From Erysipelotrichaceae bacterium (GTDB lineage: Bacteria > Bacillota_I > Bacilli_A > Erysipelotrichales > Erysipelotrichaceae): a stretch of DNA of 7,015 nucleotides. The position numbers were made by a program, and so were the translations under genes. The notes beneath the pieces are model-generated. The model ran no database searches. It worked only from the letters and a program-made list of their open reading frames with translations, and was not told the origin of the DNA. The stretch is taken from the NCBI GenBank assembly GCA_017620435.1, contig JAFZQL010000113.1, positions 1 through 7,015 of the forward strand, written 5' to 3'. Position 1 is the stretch's first letter. The number at the start of each line of letters is the position of its first letter. Positions 1 through 5,535 of the stretch are shown one piece after another.

Positions 1-1722
1 GATGCTGCGTCTGCGGTTGGTCTCATCGATGGCTGTCCTCATGGAATCCGTTACCGTATCCGCATACATGATGACCCTGCCATTGACGTTTCTGGCCGCT
101 CTGCCGATCGTCTGGATCAGGGAACGGGAACTTCTTAAGAAACCTTCCTTGTCCGCATCCAGGATGGCGATCAAAGATACTTCCGGAATATCCAGTCCTT
201 CTCTTAACAGGTTGATGCCGACCAGGACATCGTACTTTCCGCTTCTTAAGTCGTGGATGATCTCGCTTCTTTCCAGGGTCTTGGTCTCATGGTGAAGATA
301 GGCGACCTTGAAGTTCTGCTTCTTGAAGTAATCGGTAAGGTCTTCTGCCATCTTGACCGTTAAAGTCGTGACTAGAGTCCTTTCTCCTCTTTCAATATTG
401 TTTCTGATCTCTTCCATCAGATCGTCGATCTGCCCGCTGGTCTTTCTGACATCGACCAGTGGATCGATCAGCCCGGTCGGACGGATCAGCTGTTCGATCG
501 GTTTTCCGGAATGTTCCAGTTCATAGTCTCCCGGCGTGGCGGACATGTAGATCCTCGGTGCAGGGAGTTCCTCCCATTCTTCAAAGGTCATCGGACGGTT
601 TTCCAGGGCGCTAGGAAGACGGAAGCCGTATTCCACCAGAGTCAGTTTTCTCTGATGGTCGCCGTTGTACATGCCTCTGATCTGTGGCAGAGAAACATGG
701 GATTCATCTACGACGATCAGAAAATCATCTCCGAAGTAGTCGAAAAGATTGTACGGTCTTTGACCCGGAACACGGTGGTCGATATGCATCGCATAGTTTT
801 CGATTCCCGAACACATACCCATTTCTCTTAAGGCTTCGATATCATAACGACAGCGCTGTTCCAGTCTTTCATATTCCAGCGGCTTGTTCTGGGCCTTGAA
901 ATAGGCCAGTCTTTCTTCCAGTTCCTTTTCGATGTTGTCGCAAGCGATGTTGATGTCGGCCTGATTACGGGCATAGCCGGATGCCGGGAAGAAAGAATAG
1001 ACGGTATAGCCGTTGAGTACGGTCTTGGTGACCGGATCGATCTCGGTGATCCTTTCGATCTCGTCGTCGAACATCTCGATACGGATGATGAACTTGTCGG
1101 TATGTCCCGGACAGACTTCGATGACGTCTCCTTTCACGGAGAAAGTTCCTCTGAGTCTGTCCATGTCGTTTCTCTGGAACTGCATCACGATCAGACGCTT
1201 GATCAGATCCTGACGGTCGATGATCTCTCCTGTTTTCAAGGTAAAGAACATCTCCTTGTAGTCCTCGGGATTGCTTCCGGCATAGATGCAGGCGACAGAA
1301 GCTACCACGATGACATCTCTTCTTTCCAGCAGAGAGTTGTATGCGGACATCCTCAGCATGTCGATCTCATCGTTGGTCACGGCATTCTTTTCGATATAGG
1401 TATCGGTCTTCGGCATGTAGGCTTCAGGCTGATAGAAGTCGAAGTTGGAAATGAAATACTCCACGGCATTCTCCGGGAACAGCGCTTTGAATTCGGAATA
1501 GAGCTGCCCTGCCAGAGTCTTGTTATGGGCAAAGACCAGAGTCGGTTTATTCACCTTCTGGATCACGTTGGCGATCGTAAACGTCTTGCCTGTACCGGTG
1601 GCACCCAAAAGGACCTGTTCATGCTTTCCTTCGTTGAGACCTTCGACCAGAGCCTCGATCGCTTCCGGCTGGTCCCCTGTCGGCTGATATTCGGATACCA
1701 GTTTAAAGAGTTTTTCTTCCAT
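1..1722 (-). CDS. uvrB: Excinuclease ABC subunit B (UvrB), C-terminus outside window
   Basis: UvrB is the ATP-dependent damage-verification subunit of bacterial nucleotide excision repair. It is loaded on DNA by UvrA and recruits the nuclease UvrC. The reading frame runs unbroken for 574 codons from the ATG at 1722 to the window edge; the family is usually about 655-675 residues, so roughly the last 85, including the UvrC-binding UVR motif, are missing. Visible landmarks are the Q-like motif YQPTGDQPEAI (residues 12-22), Walker A GATGTGKT (40-47), the damage-probing beta-hairpin SNFDFYQPEAY (from about 92), the Walker B DESH (339-342), and helicase motif VI QTIGRAARN (537-545). The start fits family N-termini, which begin a few residues before the LVSEYQP stretch. 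The hairpin is unusual: two of the tyrosines conserved in E. coli and Bacillus are Phe and one is Asn. No strong Shine-Dalgarno precedes the ATG. The gene is divergent from pepC. The family assignment is certain from the motifs. Confidence 0.97.
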   Translation of the reverse strand, partial: MEEKLFKLVSEYQPTGDQPEAIEALVEGLNEGKHEQVLLGATGTGKTFTIANVIQKVNKPTLVFAHNKTLAGQLYSEFKALFPENAVEYFISNFDFYQPEAYMPKTDTYIEKNAVTNDEIDMLRMSAYNSLLERRDVIVVASVACIYAGSNPEDYKEMFFTLKTGEIIDRQDLIKRLIVMQFQRNDMDRLRGTFSVKGDVIEVCPGHTDKFIIRIEMFDDEIERITEIDPVTKTVLNGYTVYSFFPASGYARNQADINIACDNIEKELEERLAYFKAQNKPLEYERLEQRCRYDIEALREMGMCSGIENYAMHIDHRVPGQRPYNLFDYFGDDFLIVVDESHVSLPQIRGMYNGDHQRKLTLVEYGFRLPSALENRPMTFEEWEELPAPRIYMSATPGDYELEHSGKPIEQLIRPTGLIDPLVDVRKTSGQIDDLMEEIRNNIERGERTLVTTLTVKMAEDLTDYFKKQNFKVAYLHHETKTLERSEIIHDLRSGKYDVLVGINLLREGLDIPEVSLIAILDADKEGFLRSSRSLIQTIGRAARNVNGRVIMYADTVTDSMRTAIDETNRRRSI

Positions 1723-1728
1723 ATTAAA

Positions 1729-1734
1729 ATTATA
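1729..1734 (-). promoter_or_regulatory. Candidate uvrB -10 box (TATAAT), possibly giving a leaderless mRNA
   Basis: A perfect TATAAT is read on the minus strand from 1734 to 1729, only 6 bp before the uvrB ATG. No convincing -35 box is seen at 16-19 bp (the 17-bp position reads TCAATT). Transcription starting about 7 nt downstream would begin at or next to the ATG itself. The alternative is that AAAGG at 1739-1735, 12 nt before the ATG, serves as a distant Shine-Dalgarno for a transcript beginning further upstream, in which case this hexamer is just AT-rich leader. The intergenic space is short and pepC points the other way, so some uvrB promoter must lie here. Confidence 0.45.
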
Positions 1735-1762
1735 CCTTTATCTATGGGGATAATTGATATGT

Positions 1763-1791
1763 TTTTCATCCGAAAGGGATGGTGATATAGT
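1763..1791 (+). promoter_or_regulatory. pepC promoter, extended -10 type
   Basis: An extended -10 element TGATATAGT lies at 1783-1791 (TATAGT matches the sigma-A consensus at 5 of 6 positions and is preceded by TGn). A weak -35, TTTTCA (4 of 6), sits at 1763-1768 with a 17-bp spacer. The predicted start near 1798 gives a very short leader of about 18 nt before the preferred pepC ATG. The hexamers are seen in the sequence; activity is inferred. Confidence 0.55.
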
Positions 1792-1803
1792 ATTGATAAG
1801 AAA

Positions 1804-1810
1804 AGAGGAA
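1804..1810 (+). promoter_or_regulatory. Ribosome binding site deciding the pepC start
   Basis: AGAGGAA abuts and overlaps the first in-frame ATG (1810-1812), leaving no spacer, but lies 5 nt before the second ATG at 1816. The spacing therefore favours 1816 as the true start, giving a protein that begins MSKLNGIS rather than MPMSKLNG. Confidence 0.6.
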
Positions 1811-1815
1811 TGCCT

Positions 1816-3150
1816 ATGAGCAAGTTAAACGGAATATCAGAAAAGATGCTGAAAGAAATGTCTGATCAGTATCTGAAGAACGAAAAAGCCAGAGTGATCA
1901 GGAATGCCCTGACCGAAAACGATCTGTCGCTCATTTCCAAGAAACTGGAAGCAACGGCCGAGAATCCGAATCTCTTCTCGATTGATATCAAGACGATGCC
2001 GGTAACCGACCAGATGCATTCAGGAAGATGCTGGATATTCTCTTCCATGACCATCTTAAGAGAAATGCTGGCGAAGAAATACAAGATCAAGGACCAGTTC
2101 GAGCTTTCTCAGAACTATATCGCCTTCTACGACAAGCTGGAAAAGATCAACTACTTCCTGGAATGTATGATCGCGGAAGCCGATACCCCGATGAACGATG
2201 AAACGATGCGCTATCTGCTGCAGACGGCGATCGGCGACGGCGGTCAGTGGGACATGATGGTCGCACTGGTAAAGAAGTACGGCATCTGTCCGAAGAGCGC
2301 AATGCCGGAGACTTACCAGTCGTCACATACCTGGCCGATGAACGGGATCATCAATACCAGACTGAGAAAGTTCGCGGCCGATATCCGTAAAATTGTAGAT
2401 AAAGATGAAATCATTGAAGAAAAGAAGCAGTGCCTGAGCGAGTGCTACGGCCTGCTTTGCGACTGTTTCGGTATTCCGCCGAAATCCTTTACGTTCGAAT
2501 ACTACGACCAGAAGGACAAGTATCATGCTCATCACAACGTAACACCGCTGCAGCTCTATCGTGATTATCTTAAAGTCGATCTTGACGATTATATCGGCAT
2601 CATCAACGGGCCTACGGAAGATAAGCCGTTCTATCAGACCTACACGGTCAAGTATCTGGGCAATGTCGCCGGGACACAGAACAAGGTCTTCTTCCTGAAT
2701 CTGCCGATGAAGGAATTCAAGGATCTGATCCTGAAACAGCTGAAAGACGGGGAGATCGTCTGGTTCGGCTGCGACTGCGGCAAGGACGGAGATAGAAAGA
2801 CAGGTCTCTGGGATGATCAGGCCTACGACTACGAGCATACCTTTGATATGCATCTGGTTATGAGCAAGGCCGACATGCTGGATTCCAGACAGTCGGCAAT
2901 GAACCATGCGATGGTCCTGACCGGGGTGAATCTGGTCAAGAACAGTCCGACCAGATGGAAGATCGAAAACTCCTGGGGCGATAAAGTCGCCAACAAGGGC
3001 TACTTCATCTGTTCCGATACCTGGTTCGACAGATATGTCTATGAGGCAGTCGTCAACAGGAAGTATCTGAACAAGAAACAGCTGGCTGCAGCGAAGAAGA
3101 AACCGGTCGTTCTGGATCCGTGGGATCCGTTCGGATCGCTGGCTGACTAA
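1816..3150 (+). CDS. pepC: Aminopeptidase C (bleomycin hydrolase family, peptidase C1B)
   Basis: PepC is a cytoplasmic, papain-like cysteine aminopeptidase that trims N-terminal residues from peptides; family members form homohexamers with the active sites facing an inner cavity. The product is 444 residues, the usual family length. The catalytic set is complete: oxyanion-hole Gln66 in VTDQMHSGRCW, nucleophile Cys72, His364 in MNHAMVLTG, and Asn385 in ENSWGD. The C-terminus ends in WDPFGSLAD, matching the conserved tail that in bleomycin hydrolases reaches into the active-site cleft and enforces aminopeptidase specificity. No signal peptide or membrane segment is seen, in keeping with a cytosolic enzyme. 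The gene has its own extended -10 promoter and is followed within 3 bp by a strong terminator, so it is probably monocistronic. An upstream in-frame ATG at 1810 is possible but badly spaced from the ribosome binding site. Confidence 0.95.
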   Translation: MSKLNGISEKMLKEMSDQYLKNEKARVIRNALTENDLSLISKKLEATAENPNLFSIDIKTMPVTDQMHSGRCWIFSSMTILREMLAKKYKIKDQFELSQNYIAFYDKLEKINYFLECMIAEADTPMNDETMRYLLQTAIGDGGQWDMMVALVKKYGICPKSAMPETYQSSHTWPMNGIINTRLRKFAADIRKIVDKDEIIEEKKQCLSECYGLLCDCFGIPPKSFTFEYYDQKDKYHAHHNVTPLQLYRDYLKVDLDDYIGIINGPTEDKPFYQTYTVKYLGNVAGTQNKVFFLNLPMKEFKDLILKQLKDGEIVWFGCDCGKDGDRKTGLWDDQAYDYEHTFDMHLVMSKADMLDSRQSAMNHAMVLTGVNLVKNSPTRWKIENSWGDKVANKGYFICSDTWFDRYVYEAVVNRKYLNKKQLAAAKKKPVVLDPWDPFGSLAD

Positions 3151-3152
3151 CT

Positions 3153-3181
3153 AAAAAAGAGCGGTTAACCGCTCTTTTTTT
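3153..3181. terminator. Bidirectional intrinsic terminator shared by pepC and hsp20
   Basis: A perfect inverted repeat has arms at 3153-3164 (AAAAAAGAGCGG) and 3169-3180 (CCGCTCTTTTTT) around a TTAA loop. The GC-rich core GAGCGG/CCGCTC is flanked by an A tract on one side and a T tract on the other, so each strand presents a hairpin followed by a U run. It starts 3 bp after the pepC stop, and the hsp20 stop codon (3182-3180) overlaps its edge, so both convergent transcripts can end here. Confidence 0.92.
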
Positions 3182-3635
3182 ATTCGATCATAATGTGATT
3201 ACTGTGTTCGACCTGCGCAGATTCTTTCTTAGGGACGCTCAGTGTCAGGACGCCGCCTTCATATTTGCCATGAATCTCATCAGCTGTGATCTCATCGCCG
3301 ACATAGAAGGATCTTGACATCATTCCGGAATATCTCTCCTGACGGATGATCTTTCCGGCCCTGCTCTTTTCATCATTCTCGTGATTCTTGCTGGCAGAGA
3401 TGGTCAGATAACCGTCGTTGAGTTCGACATTGATATCTTCCTTCTTGAAGCCCGGAAGATCGATCTCTACATCATAGTGATCCTCATGCTCCTTGATGTC
3501 GGTCAGCATTTCACGATCGGCATGCTTTCCATAGAGTCTGCGGTTAAGCTGGTTCATCTCACGGTCCATCAGATCGAAACCGTCAAACCAGTCGTCAAAC
3601 AAATTGTTTCTTCTGAATACTTTAGGTGCTAACAT
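3180..3635 (-). CDS. Small heat-shock protein, Hsp20/alpha-crystallin family
   Basis: This is an ATP-independent holdase chaperone that binds unfolding proteins during heat stress and passes them to DnaK/ClpB-type machines. From the preferred start it is 151 residues: a short N-terminal arm rich in Phe, Trp and Asp (LFDDWFDGFDLMD), an alpha-crystallin domain at about 42-138 with DLPGF (59-63), the ERYSGMMSRSF segment (100-110) and the signature GVLTLSVPK (128-136), then a tail carrying the oligomer-forming I-x-I motif as IMI (148-150). The start at 3635 is chosen because AGGAGG (3650-3645) lies 9 nt upstream; the ATG at 3641 is only 3 nt from it, though it would add just two residues. The promoter is overlapped by a CIRCE element, implying HrcA repression. 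The stop codon overlaps the terminator shared with pepC. Family assignment is secure; the individual gene name (hsp18/hsp20/ibpA-like) is not. Confidence 0.95.
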   Translation of the reverse strand: MLAPKVFRRNNLFDDWFDGFDLMDREMNQLNRRLYGKHADREMLTDIKEHEDHYDVEIDLPGFKKEDINVELNDGYLTISASKNHENDEKSRAGKIIRQERYSGMMSRSFYVGDEITADEIHGKYEGGVLTLSVPKKESAQVEHSNHIMIE

Positions 3636-3742
3636 AGTCATTTACCTCCTTTACATTAATCATTGTTCATAAAACGAACTATGTTTAAGTAAGGGGAATG
3701 GAGGGTTTGGATTCTATGCGAACCTTCTCTGATTCTTCTTAC
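3636..3742 (-). promoter_or_regulatory. Long structured 5' leader of hsp20, candidate RNA thermometer
   Basis: The predicted transcript start near 3742 leaves a leader of about 107 nt, long for this compact region. Three foldable parts are visible on the minus strand. First is GGUUC/GAAUCC with a GCAUA loop (3724-3709, one bulged U). Second is CCUCC (3704-3700) followed by AUU, complementary to the Shine-Dalgarno GGAGG (3649-3645) and the AA before it, with one A-A mismatch. Third is a hairpin with arms CAUAGUUC (3683-3676) and GAACAAUG (3668-3661), one mismatch and a 7-nt loop, sitting between the two pairing partners. Sequestration of the ribosome binding site at low temperature is inferred. 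It is not a recognisable ROSE element, because no U-rich UUGCU-type anti-SD is present. Confidence 0.4.
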
Positions 3743-3748
3743 ACCCTT

Positions 3749-3777
3749 GTTATAGCGCTATGTATTAGCACTGTCAA
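3749..3777 (-). promoter_or_regulatory. hsp20 sigma-A promoter
   Basis: Read on the minus strand, a perfect TTGACA -35 (3777-3772) and a TATAAC -10 (3754-3749, 5 of 6) are separated by exactly 17 bp. The -35 lies inside the CIRCE element, so a bound repressor would block polymerase directly. A 10-bp palindrome, ATAGCGCTAT (3752-3761), overlaps the spacer and the -10. Confidence 0.85.
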
Positions 3778-3791
3778 TATCTGAGTGCTAA
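3765..3791. promoter_or_regulatory. CIRCE operator (HrcA binding site) controlling hsp20
   Basis: TTAGCACTG (3765-3773), a 9-bp spacer (3774-3782) and GAGTGCTAA (3783-3791) match the CIRCE consensus TTAGCACTC-N9-GAGTGCTAA at 17 of 18 arm positions; the single departure is G for C at the last base of the left arm. CIRCE is bound by the heat-labile, GroEL-assisted repressor HrcA, classically at groESL and the hrcA-dnaK operon. Its overlap with the hsp20 -35 box makes repression of hsp20 at normal temperature the straightforward reading. Confidence 0.93.
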
Positions 3792-3803
3792 TTTGTCACT
3801 TCT

Positions 3804-3812
3804 TTAGCACTC
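3804..3812. promoter_or_regulatory. Extra CIRCE half-site overlapping the DUF2804 stop codon
   Basis: TTAGCACTC is a perfect CIRCE left arm lying 12 bp beyond the right arm of the full operator. No matching right arm follows 9 bp later. It is the exact reverse complement of GAGTGCTAA at 3783-3791, so the two can form a 9-bp stem with a 12-nt loop. Its last base is the final base of the TAG stop of the DUF2804 gene. Whether HrcA uses it is unknown. Confidence 0.7.
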
Positions 3813-4846
3813 TACCATTTATTGCTTACTTTTTCGGCAAATCCCATGAAATCCTTTATCTTTATCTTCGTACCGTCATCCAGAATACAGGTCCCGGTAA
3901 ATCTTCCGAAAACCTGATGCTGGTCGGAACCGAGAATGACAAAATCCGTATTGGAAGCCCTGTCCAGGACAGGCTTGAAGTTCATCTCGAAACGTCCGTC
4001 ATCGGATGTGAAGGTCCAGTCGGAAAGATAATCCTCCTTACCGTCTTTCATCGGAATATTGAACGTAATCTGGGAAAGCTTATGAGCCCTGTTGTTGTAG
4101 AACAGCATGTTTTCGCTGGCAGCGGAAGTATCTCCGAAGCCGTAGCCGATATTGAAACCGAAAAGATGACCGTCAACCTTTCCTGACGCGGAGCCCCAGT
4201 ACCAGGTGTTCTTGTAGGTCCAGACGCCTCTGCCCCAGTCCAGAGTACCGAAGCTGTTATCTTTCTCAAAGACATAGTCCTTTCCATCGAAACTGACTTT
4301 TCCTTCCGCAGGTATGCAGTTGATCTTCTGGTTGTAGTAGAAATGGACCTTGCTTTCCTTGTACGGCGTTACGATCACCATGGATTCGGCAGGTTCACAA
4401 TGCAGCGTGATCGATCCGTCAATCGCCTTGCCATCCATGAAATTCTCCATATGAAAGTTCAGGACCCTCTTGTCTCCCTGATTCAGGAATTCGATCCTGT
4501 ATCCCTTTCCTTCCCCTTTCACATCACCTTCCACGGAAGAAGACGGGAAGTTCCGGTTTCCCAGTGTCATGAACTTCATCGGCGAATTGGTGTGTTCCCA
4601 CGGGATCCTGAAATCGATCAGTGAGATCGAATCCAGAGCCATGTAGGAGTTGTCGTCGATCGTCAGAGCCACCGCAAAATCCTTGTTGTAAATCAGATAG
4701 TAGTCCCATTCCTTGATACGAAGTGCAGGGGCCTTGATCATCTTCCGGTCGTAGTCCAGGATCAGGCTTTTGGCATAACCTGTTTCAATCAGATGTCCTT
4801 TTTCATCCAGCAAAGGATGTCTTTCTGTGATTTCGTGCTGTTTCAT
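3812..4846 (-). CDS. DUF2804 family protein, function unknown
   Basis: The product is 344 residues and has the hallmarks of DUF2804: a central DWGRGVW (203-209) followed by TWYWGSASG (214-222), then a Gly- and aromatic-rich stretch with FGFNIGYGFGD (229-239) and SENMLFYNN. An N-terminal block with HPLLDEKGHLIETGYAKS also fits the family as I know it. The composition, rich in aromatics and alternating polar and apolar residues, suggests a mostly beta-strand fold. A lipocalin-like or CrtC-like relation has been suggested to me only by resemblance and is not shown here. No signal peptide or membrane helix is seen. The start at 4846 is chosen because AAGGAA (4860-4855) sits 8 nt upstream; an upstream in-frame ATG at 4885 lies between the -10 and -35 and is unlikely. 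The stop TAG overlaps a CIRCE half-site, and no U-rich terminator separates it from hsp20, so some read-through into hsp20 is possible. No function is assigned. Confidence 0.9.
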   Translation of the reverse strand: MKQHEITERHPLLDEKGHLIETGYAKSLILDYDRKMIKAPALRIKEWDYYLIYNKDFAVALTIDDNSYMALDSISLIDFRIPWEHTNSPMKFMTLGNRNFPSSSVEGDVKGEGKGYRIEFLNQGDKRVLNFHMENFMDGKAIDGSITLHCEPAESMVIVTPYKESKVHFYYNQKINCIPAEGKVSFDGKDYVFEKDNSFGTLDWGRGVWTYKNTWYWGSASGKVDGHLFGFNIGYGFGDTSAASENMLFYNNRAHKLSQITFNIPMKDGKEDYLSDWTFTSDDGRFEMNFKPVLDRASNTDFVILGSDQHQVFGRFTGTCILDDGTKIKIKDFMGFAEKVSNKW

Positions 4847-4873
4847 ATGATGTGTTCCTTTTCTTCTGCTTTT

Positions 4874-4902
4874 ATTATAAAACAAAGAGATGACACAGAC
4901 AG
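4874..4902 (-). promoter_or_regulatory. Candidate promoter of the DUF2804 gene
   Basis: A perfect TATAAT is read on the minus strand from 4879 to 4874. At 17 bp upstream stands CTGTCT (4902-4897), which matches TTGACA at only 3 of 6 positions. A start near 4867 would leave a leader of about 20 nt with the AAGGAA ribosome binding site correctly placed. The -10 is convincing, the -35 weak. Confidence 0.55.
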
Positions 4903-4980
4903 CAGAATCGGGTAAAATCGTATTATGGCACGACTGAGTCCGTGAAATTGAAAAAAGTGCTGAAAATGTGCATTTTTCGC

Positions 4981-5012
4981 TTGATTTTGGGATTTTGTTT
5001 TGATAAGATAAT
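4981..5012 (+). promoter_or_regulatory. Candidate promoter of the str operon (rpsL)
   Basis: The T-rich stretch before rpsL holds TTGATT (4981-4986) with TAAGAT (5004-5009) 17 bp downstream, and an overlapping better -10, GATAAT (5007-5012), which then lacks a well-spaced -35. One of these is probably the promoter, since the gene upstream points away and rpsL needs its own start. The predicted leader is about 85 nt. The exact hexamers are uncertain. Confidence 0.45.
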
Positions 5013-5022
5013 AAAGCTGATC

Positions 5023-5078
5023 AGATCCGTAAGGATCTATATATAAGTCAGTAGTTTGGCACACCTGTAAAAGTGTGC
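5023..5078 (+). promoter_or_regulatory. Structured 5' leader of rpsL with two hairpins
   Basis: Two perfect 6-bp stems lie between the putative promoter and the rpsL ribosome binding site. One is AGATCC/GGATCT (5023-5028 with 5033-5038), closed by a GUAA tetraloop of the GNRA class. The other is GCACAC/GTGTGC (5059-5064 with 5073-5078) around an 8-nt loop. Neither is followed by a U run, so they are not intrinsic terminators, and I see no pairing that hides the Shine-Dalgarno. They may stabilise the mRNA or form a binding site; no known leader family was recognised. Confidence 0.45.
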
Positions 5079-5104
5079 ATGATAAAAAAGAAAGGAGAAT
5101 ATGG

Positions 5105-5515
5105 ATGCCAACAATTAATCAGTTAGTTAGAAAAGGCAGAACTGCGAGAACTTTCAAGTCAAAGGCTCCGGCTCTTAACAGAGGTTACAACTCATTGAAG
5201 AACCGTCCTATCAATTTGTCTTCTCCACAGAAAAGAGGCGTTTGTACCCGTGTCGGTACGATGACCCCGAAGAAGCCAAACTCAGCTTTAAGAAAGTACG
5301 CCCGTGTTCGTCTGTCAAACGGTATGGAAGTTACAGCTTACATTCCTGGTATCGGACACAACCTGCAGGAACACTCTGTTGTCATGATCCGTGGCGGACG
5401 TGTTAAGGACCTCCCTGGTGTGCGTTATCACATCATCAGAGGTACGCTGGACTGTGCCGGTGTTGAAAACAGAATGCAGGGACGTTCCCTGTACGGTGCA
5501 AAGAAACCTAAGTAA
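5105..5515 (+). CDS. rpsL: 30S ribosomal protein S12
   Basis: S12 is the small-subunit protein at the decoding centre that tunes translational accuracy. The 136-residue product starts MPTINQLVRKGRT and carries the hallmark segments PQKRGVCTRVGTMTPKKPNSALRK (in part, from residue 41) and GGRVKDLPGVRYH (about 97-109). Lys56 and Lys101, equivalent to E. coli Lys43 and Lys88 where substitutions give streptomycin resistance, are both the ordinary lysine, so there is no sign of resistance here. Asp102 is the residue methylthiolated by RimO in other bacteria. The start at 5105 is set by AAAGGAG (5091-5097) 7 nt upstream; an in-frame ATG at 5075 would add ten residues absent from the family. The gene is first in the str operon, with rpsG 20 bp downstream. 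Confidence 0.98.
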   Translation: MPTINQLVRKGRTARTFKSKAPALNRGYNSLKNRPINLSSPQKRGVCTRVGTMTPKKPNSALRKYARVRLSNGMEVTAYIPGIGHNLQEHSVVMIRGGRVKDLPGVRYHIIRGTLDCAGVENRMQGRSLYGAKKPK

Positions 5516-5535
5516 AACATGAAAGGAGATTAAAA

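Noticed and set aside
1102..1785. Long open frame on the plus strand opposite uvrB (227 codons).
   Set aside because: It lies entirely antisense to the UvrB coding sequence, whose frame carries every family motif; it has no ribosome binding site and no recognisable domain.
2323..2907. Open frame of 194 codons on the minus strand inside pepC.
   Set aside because: It is antisense to the PepC core including the catalytic His region, has no promoter or ribosome site, and looks like low-complexity hydrophobic translation of the opposite strand.
3783..3812. Intrinsic terminator for the DUF2804 gene.
   Set aside because: The GAGTGCTAA/TTAGCACTC stem is real, but no U run follows it on the minus strand, so it is recorded as an operator half-site rather than a terminator.
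4947..4975. Possible hairpin GAAAAT-GTGC-ATTTTTC in the rpsL upstream region.
   Set aside because: The stem is nearly all A-T with a bulge and lies upstream of the likely transcription start, so it is not supported as a functional element.
5516..5535. S7 autoregulatory element between rpsL and rpsG as in E. coli.
   Set aside because: The gap is only 20 bp and is largely the rpsG ribosome binding site, leaving no room for the structure.
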